Position numbers and translations under genes: made by a program. The notes under the pieces were generated by a model. The model did not search any database. It was not told where the DNA came from and saw only the letters and a program-made list of their open reading frames with translations. Shown here in pieces: positions 1 through 6,228 of a stretch of 22,253 nt of DNA. The stretch comes from Lachnospiraceae bacterium (lineage in GTDB: Bacteria; Bacillota; Clostridia; Lachnospirales; Lachnospiraceae). The first letter of the stretch is position 1; the number at the start of each line of letters is the position of its first letter. The stretch covers positions 1-22,253 of the forward strand of contig DNJM01000050.1 of the NCBI GenBank assembly GCA_003489085.1. The letters are read 5' to 3'.

Positions 1-195
1 TGTACACTCTCCCGTGTGTGTCCTTCGTTGCTCACACGTTGTTACCATATTTCAATGGCCGTTATGAATTCGTACAGTGACTTGTCGCCAGTTTCCTAAC
101 TTGACATTCGCTCCACGGAAAACCTGCCATGTGATCCGGTCTACCTCCCATCCCACAGGCAGCAACCTCGCGCTTCACAGCTATCATGTCACAGC
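1..195 (-). promoter_or_regulatory. Long untranslated leader RNA of a gene beyond the left edge
   Basis: No convincing ORF lies here on either strand. A strong minus-strand promoter just to the right (202-230) would transcribe at least 195 nt of leader before the window ends. The leader is G-rich and contains short inverted repeats, for example CGTGTG pairing with CACACG near 20-45 and CCAT pairing with ATGG near 45-58. This suggests a structured 5' untranslated region. From memory it resembles leaders upstream of ribosomal protein operons (rpsJ/S10) in Clostridia, but the gene it would serve is outside the window. The stretch 231-317 between this promoter and prdE is very AT-rich and holds only weak hairpins, with no canonical terminator for the prd genes. 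Confidence 0.4.
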
Positions 196-201
196 TTTTT
201 C

Positions 202-230
202 ATTATATAAGAAGAAATATGGGATTTCAA
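202..230 (-). promoter_or_regulatory. Sigma-A type promoter reading leftward
   Basis: On the minus strand TTGAAA (225-230), a 17-nt spacer and a perfect TATAAT (202-207) form one of the best housekeeping promoter matches in the window. Transcription would start near 195 and leave the window. It lies after the prdE stop codon, so it marks the boundary between the prd cluster and the next transcription unit. Confidence 0.7.
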
Positions 231-317
231 GTGTTTTTTTAAATGTTTTTCATTTTTTTTGCATTTTTTCCAGAACAATGCATTTTCACTGATTTTTTCA
301 GTTGATTTTGTGCAGAT

Positions 318-791
318 TTATCGATTCTCCCATTTCCGCATCTTCAGCTTCAGCATGGCTGTCACCTTTCTGGCATCCAGCCTGGTCACGCTGTTTTCAC
401 CCAGGACACAGGTTTCTACACCTCTGGGATTCTTATTGATATCTACGATTGCATCCAGATTCGGGCTGTCTACTACAAACTGACCTGCCGTTCCGCAGAA
501 ATCCAGTCCCGCTGCCGGGATTCCCCTTTTCGCCAGCTGGTCGATTGTATTTACATAGTCCACATCACTGTTGCCCCAGCCGTCCGAGGAAATGATTACG
601 CCGTCCGCGCGCATTCCCTCCGCCCAGACCGCTGCCCTGGTTCCCACCAGCTGCTTCTCTTCATTTCCATCCGGCGTTCCGACGACCAGAACCCCCATAA
701 GGTCCAGTTCCTCATCTGCGGAAACAATATCCAAAAGCGGATCATGAAAATGATGTCGCGATGTTTCTTTTGTGGATGGTCCGATTCCCAT
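318..791 (-). CDS. prdE: PrdE, proline reductase-associated protein (PrdA C-half paralog)
   Basis: This 157-residue protein aligns by eye along its length with residues of PrdA after the pyruvoyl-forming Cys. It begins MGIGPSTKETSRH where PrdA reads TCIGPASKEMSRH. It also shares the DLxGVLxVG, DGxxxxxxGxGN and RGxPxxGLxFC patterns. The catalytic Cys that becomes the pyruvoyl group in PrdA is replaced by the initiator Met region, so this protein should not form the cofactor itself. The start has AGGAG nine nt upstream. It lies 23 nt after prdD in a different frame, so the two genes are separate rather than a broken prdA copy. PrdD and PrdE are recurrent members of clostridial prd operons. Their role is not firmly known to me; an assembly, scaffold or regulatory subunit is plausible. 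It is the last gene of the prd run. Confidence 0.85.
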   Translation of the reverse strand: MGIGPSTKETSRHHFHDPLLDIVSADEELDLMGVLVVGTPDGNEEKQLVGTRAAVWAEGMRADGVIISSDGWGNSDVDYVNTIDQLAKRGIPAAGLDFCGTAGQFVVDSPNLDAIVDINKNPRGVETCVLGENSVTRLDARKVTAMLKLKMRKWENR

Positions 792-814
792 ACTCTACGG
801 CTCCTTTCTGTCTG

Positions 815-1594
815 TTACTGCATGGAACGTATGATGCCGTCACGATATTCATTCGGAGTGACCAGCACCGGCATGTTTCCCATATCGATAATGGATCTGC
901 CGCCTTCCACCCCCGAAGGCTCTCCGGCAAAAAGATGTGTATCATACATGGCTCCCTGACCGGCCACCTGCTTAATGATCAATACCTTCTTCTTTCCCGG
1001 CCGTATGATATCGTGGTACTCATGATGTTCCGTACATTTACTGCCGTCAAATTGCTTTAACTGCTCCCGGAATTCCTGGATCAGGCTATCACAGATCCGA
1101 TGTGCTTCCGTTACACCTGCACGCTCCTGCCCCTGGCCGGCCTTAAATGTCACATCTACAGAAATAATATAATCCGTTTCTTCCGGCGTCCCGGCTTTCC
1201 CCCACGCGATCTGATCCTTCAGAATTCCTTCCGAAGAACCGAATTCCGCAGTCTGGATCCCGTTGACATCCACACCGGTCAGAATCACACACACGCCGGT
1301 CAGAGTATGTGTAATCCCTTCTCCAATTTCGCCTAATACCTTGGCGGAAATCGGAATGACATCCATAATCGTATTCGTATAACGATCATGATCCCGCGGC
1401 GGGATTAACTGAATTCGAATCGATTCGATGTAGGCATTATGTTTCACAGCCGCATCCAGGCAAGCCGGATTCAGTTCCATCTGCCCGGAAGGCAAAACCT
1501 GATTTCGGGTGCTCTCCTTCACCCCTATAATATGGAAAGTTTTAATCACCAGACGTCTCAGATCTATACTGCCGTCTGCATTCACATTTTTCAT
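815..1594 (-). CDS. prdD: PrdD, proline reductase-associated protein (PrdA N-half paralog)
   Basis: The protein has 259 residues from the chosen ATG. It matches the part of PrdA between its Ala/Pro linker and its pyruvoyl site. Shared blocks include NTIMDVIPI (PrdA SETIMDVQPI), DVNGIQTAEFGSSEGIL (PrdA DANGVQIGEFGSSEGIL), RRPGKKKV-like RPGKKKVLI, GQGAMYD and DxGNMPVLVTP. It ends just where PrdA carries its cleavage Cys (DGIIRSMQ against PrdA DGCIHALTC). The N-terminal PrdA domain and the acidic linker are absent. I chose the ATG at 1594 because GGAG lies 6 nt upstream; an in-frame ATG at 1606 (four residues longer) has no good binding site. Family knowledge places PrdD beside PrdE in Stickland proline reductase operons. 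A non-catalytic partner of PrdA is an inference. Confidence 0.85.
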   Translation of the reverse strand: MKNVNADGSIDLRRLVIKTFHIIGVKESTRNQVLPSGQMELNPACLDAAVKHNAYIESIRIQLIPPRDHDRYTNTIMDVIPISAKVLGEIGEGITHTLTGVCVILTGVDVNGIQTAEFGSSEGILKDQIAWGKAGTPEETDYIISVDVTFKAGQGQERAGVTEAHRICDSLIQEFREQLKQFDGSKCTEHHEYHDIIRPGKKKVLIIKQVAGQGAMYDTHLFAGEPSGVEGGRSIIDMGNMPVLVTPNEYRDGIIRSMQ

Positions 1595-1685
1595 ATCATG
1601 CTCCATTCTGATAGACTGCCTGTTTCGTCAGGCAATACCGATCGTGCTCCTGCCTTGATACTCAAAAAAGGCAGCAGTAACAGTA

Positions 1686-1728
1686 ATGAAAGGGAGACCT
1701 TTCACTGTATAAAATGTCTCCCCTTCAT
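1686..1728 (-). repeat. 13-bp inverted repeat in the glyA-prdD gap
   Basis: Arms at 1686-1698 and 1716-1728 pair over 13 bp with a 17-nt loop. The one imperfect pair is A:C on the plus strand but a G-U wobble on the minus strand, as expected if the minus-strand RNA forms the structure. No uridine run follows directly; the nearest T-run is about 14 nt further. It could be an mRNA processing or stability hairpin, or a weak attenuator between glyA and prdD. A second small hairpin (TGCCTG / CAGGCA) lies at about 1619-1636. Confidence 0.5.
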
Positions 1729-1780
1729 GCACAAGCAAGCTTTCTCAAAGATGTTCTTTTGTTCTTTTCTGATGTCTTGC

Positions 1781-3028
1781 CTATTGATAAATCGGATATT
1801 TACTGCAAAGCCTGTCCACCCTGTCCCGGATCGTATCTGCTTTTTCTTCAAACGCAGTTGCCGTAAGCCAGATCAGTTCCGCGATCTCTTCCATATCCGC
1901 TTCCTTCATGCCGCGTGACGTCACTGCCGGAGTTCCGATCCGGACACCGGATGTCACGAACGGACTTCTGGGATCATTTGGAATCGTATTTTTATTCAAT
2001 GTGATATGCACCTCATCACAGCGATTCTGCAGTTCTTTTCCGGACAGATTCAGATTGCACAGATCCAACAGCATCAGGTGATTGTCCGTTCCTCCGGTCA
2101 ACAGATGGAACCCTTTCTTCTGCAGTGCCTCTGCCAGTACTTTTGCATTTTCTACAACCTGCTTCTGATAGGCTGCGAATTCCGGCTGCAGCGCCTCTCC
2201 AAAGCAGACTGCTTTCGCTGCAATCACATGCTCTAATGGACCTCCCTGGCTGCCTGGGAAGATGGCTTTATTGAAGTTAAACTTCTTCGCTGCAGCTTCA
2301 TTTGCCAGAATCATTCCGCCCCTTGGTCCGCGCAGCGTCTTGTGTGTTGTCGTTGTCACAACATCTGCATAAGGGATCGGACTTGGATGCAGACCTGCTG
2401 CAACCAGACCGGCAATATGAGCCATATCTACCATCAGACAGGCACCGCATTTATCCGCAATCTCCCGAAACCGTTTAAAGTCAATGATCCGGCAGTAAGC
2501 GCTGGCTCCTGCGATAATCAGCTTCGGCTTTGCCTCCATGGCAAGGCGTTCCACTTCCTCATAATCGATAAAGCCTTCCTCATTCACACCGTAAGGTACA
2601 ATGTGAAAATACATTCCCGAAAAATTCACCGGACTTCCATGCGTCAGATGACCACCATGATCCAGATTCATCCCCATGACCGTATCACCCGGCTGCAGCA
2701 TGGCAATGAAAACAGCCATATTGGCCTGGGCACCGGAATGGGGCTGTACATTCGCATAATCACACCCAAATATTTTCTTTGCACGCTCAATTGCCAGCGT
2801 TTCCACCACATCCACATACTCGCACCCGCCATAATAACGCTTGCCCGGATAGCCCTCTGCATATTTGTTGGTCAACACTGTGCTCATGGCTGCCATGACC
2901 GCTTCGGAAACGATATTCTCCGAAGCAATCAGCTCCAGATTCCTTTGCTGGCGGCCATATTCCTGCTGGATTGCCGCACCTACCTCCGGATCGTGTGCCG
3001 CGATCAGATTCATGATGTCTTTTACCAT
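1781..3028 (-). CDS. glyA: Serine hydroxymethyltransferase
   Basis: This 415-residue PLP enzyme interconverts serine plus tetrahydrofolate with glycine plus methylene-tetrahydrofolate in the cytoplasm. Clear family signatures include LELIASENIVSEAV near the N-terminus, the NKYAEGYPGKRYYGGCE block, the substrate-loop region VQPHSGAQAN, and the PLP-lysine motif VTTTTHKTLRGPRGG. Length is normal for bacterial GlyA. The ATG at 3028 has AGGAGG seven nt upstream; the open frame extends 46 codons further but that part is non-conserved. It sits between prdB and prdD, which is unusual for a one-carbon gene. It has its own candidate promoter (3075-3103), and a strong terminator separates it from prdB, so it may be an independent unit that reads into prdD-prdE. 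Confidence 0.96.
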   Translation of the reverse strand: MVKDIMNLIAAHDPEVGAAIQQEYGRQQRNLELIASENIVSEAVMAAMSTVLTNKYAEGYPGKRYYGGCEYVDVVETLAIERAKKIFGCDYANVQPHSGAQANMAVFIAMLQPGDTVMGMNLDHGGHLTHGSPVNFSGMYFHIVPYGVNEEGFIDYEEVERLAMEAKPKLIIAGASAYCRIIDFKRFREIADKCGACLMVDMAHIAGLVAAGLHPSPIPYADVVTTTTHKTLRGPRGGMILANEAAAKKFNFNKAIFPGSQGGPLEHVIAAKAVCFGEALQPEFAAYQKQVVENAKVLAEALQKKGFHLLTGGTDNHLMLLDLCNLNLSGKELQNRCDEVHITLNKNTIPNDPRSPFVTSGVRIGTPAVTSRGMKEADMEEIAELIWLTATAFEEKADTIRDRVDRLCSKYPIYQ

Positions 3029-3074
3029 ATTCCCTTCCTCCTTTGCTGAAAATGATACTCGGTTGCTTACTTGA

Positions 3075-3103
3075 AGCATAACACCTGCGTGACATGCGTA
3101 CAA
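3075..3103 (-). promoter_or_regulatory. Candidate promoter for glyA
   Basis: On the minus strand TTGTAC (3098-3103), 17 nt and TATGCT (3075-3080) give a moderate sigma-A match. The predicted start is about 45 nt upstream of the glyA start codon. It lies after the prdB terminator hairpin, which supports separate expression of glyA. Confidence 0.45.
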
Positions 3104-3121
3104 GGCTTTTTGCAAAATAAT

Positions 3122-3136
3122 TGTACAAATTGTACA
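3122..3136. promoter_or_regulatory. TGTACAA-A-TTGTACA inverted repeat upstream of glyA promoter
   Basis: Two perfect 7-bp arms flank a single central base. The repeat lies about 20 bp upstream of the candidate glyA -35 box, and a related GTACAA half-site overlaps that -35 box. The symmetry and position fit a dimeric regulator site. No regulator can be named from the sequence. Confidence 0.35.
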
Positions 3137-3168
3137 TTTTTCGACATGGAAACTAAACGAATACATAA

Positions 3169-3224
3169 AAATGCCCTAAGCACCTCCCCTTGTTTTCGTA
3201 ACCAGGCAGCTGCTCAGAGCATTT
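3169..3224 (-). terminator. Rho-independent terminator after prdB
   Basis: Minus-strand arms of 14 nt (3211-3224 and 3169-3182) pair fully, with two G-U wobbles, around a 28-nt loop. The descending arm runs straight into five uridines. It begins six bases past the prdB stop codon. It would end, or partly end, transcription of the prdC-prdA-prdB unit before glyA. Confidence 0.75.
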
Positions 3225-3230
3225 TATTTT

Positions 3231-3956
3231 TTATACCTTTGCTGTATATTCAAATGGAAGCGGTACAACCTTGCCGGCGCTTTCAATCTTCACCAGCTGT
3301 TCCAGAGTTGCTTTTACAATTGCCCTCTGCATCTCCGGATTATTCGGTTCTCCGGCATTAGCACCCATCGGTACAAGCGGAGCCACACCACGTGGTGTTC
3401 CTGTCTGCTTTACAACCGGCGGCAGTGCCGCAATAATGATGGTCGGAATACCAGCTGCTTCAATCGCTCTCTGCACCAATACTGCAGAGCGGTGGCAGGT
3501 ACCTCAGCCTGCTGTCAGAATAACAGCATCCACGCCTTCTTCCACGAACATTTTGGCGATCTCCGGACCAGTTGTGTGCTTAAACTTCTCCTGGTCGCCG
3601 CCGCCGCCCATGAAGCCGGCATGAACCGGAGCACAGGCTTTGATGAAACCTTCTTTTGCCAGCTCGTGGATCCGATCGATCGGGAACATACAGTTGATAT
3701 CCTTGTTGACATCACTGTTATCATATCCACCATGAGACACCATCAGCTCAGAGGACTTCATCTGGTCTGTGATTTTTCTCCAGGTCCAGTCTCCCGCCAG
3801 GTTGAATCTTTTATCTTTTTTATGGTGTACACCTGCTGCTGTGGCAAGTGCAATCGTCATATCCTTCAGTTCCTTCGTCACCGGTGCCCATACCGGAGGC
3901 GGTGTAATCGGAACGAAGATTTCAGACTGTAATCCTTTTACAACGGTTAAGCTCAT
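3231..3956 (-). CDS. prdB: PrdB, D-proline reductase selenoprotein subunit (TGA = Sec151)
   Basis: The 241-residue catalytic subunit of D-proline reductase (dithiol) cleaves the proline ring to 5-aminovalerate together with PrdA. The frame is interrupted only by a TGA at 3504-3506. The context is VDAVILTAG-U-GTCHRSAVLVQRA, i.e. a U-x-x-C redox motif. Both halves are full family sequence and the combined length fits the roughly 26-kDa subunit, so this is Sec decoding, not a frameshift or pseudogene. A hairpin 12 nt downstream of the TGA (3465-3491) is a good SECIS candidate. Start: ATG at 3956 with GGAGG six nt upstream; this ATG overlaps the stop of the preceding small ORF (ATGA). The selA, selB, selC and selD genes are all present in this window. 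A simple ORF caller would split this gene into two. Confidence 0.97.
3465..3491 (-). promoter_or_regulatory. Candidate SECIS hairpin of prdB
   Basis: In the minus-strand mRNA, CGCTCTGCA and TGCAGAGAGCG form a stem (seven perfect pairs at the top, then CG-CG with a 2-nt bulge) around the loop GTATTGG. It starts 12 nt after the UGA, close to the spacing of the well-studied E. coli fdhF SECIS. It lies inside the coding sequence, as bacterial SECIS elements do. SelB encoded at 13713-15632 would be the reader. Confidence 0.7.
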
Positions 3957-4276
3957 TCTTCTTCCTCCTTCATAATATCCACTTGGGATACTTCATGTTC
4001 GGATGCATTTTCCCTCCCGGCACGCATAGCCGCCTGCCGCTTCTGATAGGTTTCCAGGTTACTGACATATTTTTCATTGACCTCGGGCCCCAGCTGTTCG
4101 ATAAAGCTCATATTCCAGCCGACCTCCTGGCCAATCTTAAGTTCATAGTCCGTAATCAGCATCCGCATGGGAATCTTGAGATATCCGAGACGGCCCTTCA
4201 GATCGATACCGACACAGCCGTCATGGATCTCTACGATGACTCCCTCCATATAGATGATATTATCTCCGTATTTCAT
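3953..4276 (-). CDS. Small prd-operon protein between prdA and prdB (CBO2463/CBO2479-like)
   Basis: This 107-residue protein sits in the position of a small conserved gene seen in clostridial prd clusters. I believe it belongs to the CBO2463/CBO2479 family, whose function is not established. Residues about 10-70 look like a compact beta barrel of S1/OB or SH3 type (GVIVEIHDGCVGIDLKGRLG, then IGQEV). The rest is a charged helical tail ending in four Glu. No signal peptide, membrane segment or catalytic motif is visible; one Cys (residue 21) is present. It starts 26 nt after prdA with a weak site (GAGTG), and its stop overlaps the prdB start by 4 bp. Its last codons form the ribosome binding site of prdB, so translation of the two is probably coupled. 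A role in assembly or maturation of the reductase is inference from location only. Confidence 0.75.
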   Translation of the reverse strand: MKYGDNIIYMEGVIVEIHDGCVGIDLKGRLGYLKIPMRMLITDYELKIGQEVGWNMSFIEQLGPEVNEKYVSNLETYQKRQAAMRAGRENASEHEVSQVDIMKEEEE

Positions 4277-4302
4277 AGCAGTACACTCGTATTCATGAGC
4301 GT

Positions 4303-6180
4303 CTAGCTGTATTTTTCCCGTCTCTTCTGGCTCATCGGGAGAGACTGCTCATTCGCTACCAGCTCTACCGGTTTTCCAGTGACATTGGAAATCAGCTCCA
4401 CGTTGTTCGCTTTGACGTTCGGATTCCACTTTCTCTCCGGCGCTTTGACATCTTCTCCGGCCATAGCAGCCTTCAGCATGTTCAGTGCACGGACCGCATC
4501 CTCATGACAAAGTGTATTGCATGCCAGTACTTCATTCTCGATACCCTTTTCGGACTTATTGTTATCCACCATATGGGTCATATATTTATTGCCTACTACC
4601 AATGCTCCCTGTACAGCGCAGAAGGATAATCCAACTACCGGAACACCTCTCATACCGATCTGTTCGTGGTGGCTTGCAAAGTCAATGTGGTTATTGCCGA
4701 AGCCTTCTGTCGTAACAAATGCGCCGTCTACATCCAGTGCTTCTACCATCATGCCGACACGTTTGGATACATAGAATTTCTCTGCATTGATCTGTGGGCT
4801 TCCGACGAACAGGACACCGCAAAGGTCGATTTCCGGATCGTACAGAGTTTCCAGCACAAGCGGTTCTCTCCAGTAGTGTCTGGACATTTCCTTGGATGCC
4901 GGTCCGATACAGGTCAGAGCATGAATACATCCATCCAGTACTTCCAGCGGAGATACCATCACCGGTACATTTCCCAGATCTACGTTCGGCTTTGCTCCCA
5001 ATACACCAACCGGCTCTACCGGAAGAATCAGGTTATCATGCATTGCTCCCTGTCCCATAATCTCTTTTACGATAACTACCTTCTTCTTGCCAGGTCTTCT
5101 GTACTGGTTAAAGGTCTCTTCATTTACTACCAGGGATTCATCTTCCAGCGCCTTTAAAGCTTCACGGATTTCCTGTGTGATCACATCTGTAGCTGTATGT
5201 GCTGCCAACGGGCCTGGACGCTCCATATTGGTTCCGGCTGCGATCACAACCTCTGTTTTAATAAAGATTTCACCCTTATCCGGTGCACCCGGACGATTCC
5301 ACATGATATTCTCTTCCAGAATTCCTTCAGAAGAACCGAATTCCCCGATCTGCACGCCATTTGCATCTGTACCGGTTACCATCATAACCACGCCGTCCAG
5401 AACACGGGTGACACCGCTTCCGAGCTCTGATTCGCCTTCTTTAGTAGCGATCGGCTGTACGTCCATAATGGTCTCGGAATACTGATTATATTTCTCCGGT
5501 GTAATAATATCGATCTTTAAGCTGTGTACCAGCTCCTGAGAAGCCGCAGCTTCTTCTTCGATACCCTCACGGATGTAGAGAGTCGTACCCTCGATCTTTG
5601 TCTCCGGTCCTCTCTTTACTTCTGTAATATTATAATGTTTTCTGGTCAGGCTGCGGATCAATTTCGGTTCCGGCTCTTTTGCTGCCGGCGCCTCTCCTGA
5701 CGTTTCTGCTGCATTTACCGGAACGACTGCCTGTACCGGTGCTGCCGGTGCTGCTCCTGGCATCGGAAGCTCAATATCGATTCCTTTTCCTTCATCGATA
5801 TGGATCTTCAGTACACCACCTGCCATCTGCACCGGTGCTGCCGAAGTGCTCTGAACCTCTGCTGCCGGTGCCTCTTCTGCCGCTTCGTCCGCATCTGCCT
5901 TGCCTGCTTCCTCCGGCACGGCCTCCGCCTCCTTATAGCTGTCGACCACATCCGGTGTTACCGGGGTCAGAGAGTCACAGGTTTTAATCAGCTTTGATCC
6001 CAGGATCTGTTCAATCGTCAGAACACCGTCCAGGTTCAACAAGCCGGATTCTACTAAGTCGTCAAAAATTGCCGGATCTTCCAGATTAGCTGCCTGAATG
6101 GTAATACCAGCTTCTGCTCTGCAGCAAAGTACCGCAGGATCCTTCGCATGTGCTTTCGCTGTTTCTGCTGTAATGGACAT
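4303..6180 (-). CDS. prdA: PrdA, D-proline reductase proprotein (pyruvoyl precursor)
   Basis: This 625-residue proprotein of D-proline reductase is cut autocatalytically at a Cys, which becomes the N-terminal pyruvoyl group that binds D-proline. Cys424 in ALTCIGPASKE is the predicted site; it matches the position known for the Clostridium sticklandii enzyme (around Cys421). This gives fragments of about 423 and 202 residues. Order: N-terminal domain (1-80), an Ala/Glu/Pro-rich linker (about 84-175), a beta-rich domain shared with PrdD (about 176-423), and the C-terminal chain shared with PrdE. AGGAGG precedes the ATG. It follows prdC by 48 nt and precedes the small ORF and prdB, forming the catalytic core unit. 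PrdB supplies the Sec residue and PrdC probably the electrons. Confidence 0.96.
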   Translation of the reverse strand: MSITAETAKAHAKDPAVLCCRAEAGITIQAANLEDPAIFDDLVESGLLNLDGVLTIEQILGSKLIKTCDSLTPVTPDVVDSYKEAEAVPEEAGKADADEAAEEAPAAEVQSTSAAPVQMAGGVLKIHIDEGKGIDIELPMPGAAPAAPVQAVVPVNAAETSGEAPAAKEPEPKLIRSLTRKHYNITEVKRGPETKIEGTTLYIREGIEEEAAASQELVHSLKIDIITPEKYNQYSETIMDVQPIATKEGESELGSGVTRVLDGVVMMVTGTDANGVQIGEFGSSEGILEENIMWNRPGAPDKGEIFIKTEVVIAAGTNMERPGPLAAHTATDVITQEIREALKALEDESLVVNEETFNQYRRPGKKKVVIVKEIMGQGAMHDNLILPVEPVGVLGAKPNVDLGNVPVMVSPLEVLDGCIHALTCIGPASKEMSRHYWREPLVLETLYDPEIDLCGVLFVGSPQINAEKFYVSKRVGMMVEALDVDGAFVTTEGFGNNHIDFASHHEQIGMRGVPVVGLSFCAVQGALVVGNKYMTHMVDNNKSEKGIENEVLACNTLCHEDAVRALNMLKAAMAGEDVKAPERKWNPNVKANNVELISNVTGKPVELVANEQSLPMSQKRREKYS

Positions 6181-6228
6181 ACTAATTTCCTCCTTATCCT
6201 AATTCCACTTCTATATCTACCACCGTTC

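Noticed and set aside
318..1594. prdD and prdE as one frameshifted prdA copy
   Set aside because: Each has its own start and binding site, they are in different frames with a 23-nt spacer, and separate PrdD/PrdE genes are usual in prd clusters.
2342..3049. Plus-strand ORF of 235 codons opposite glyA
   Set aside because: It is an antisense shadow of a highly conserved gene. Its His/Cys/Ile-rich composition and lack of a start signal argue against coding.
3231..3956. prdB as a pseudogene split by a stop codon
   Set aside because: The only interruption is a TGA at the known Sec position, both sides are intact family sequence, and a full Sec system and a SECIS-like hairpin are present.
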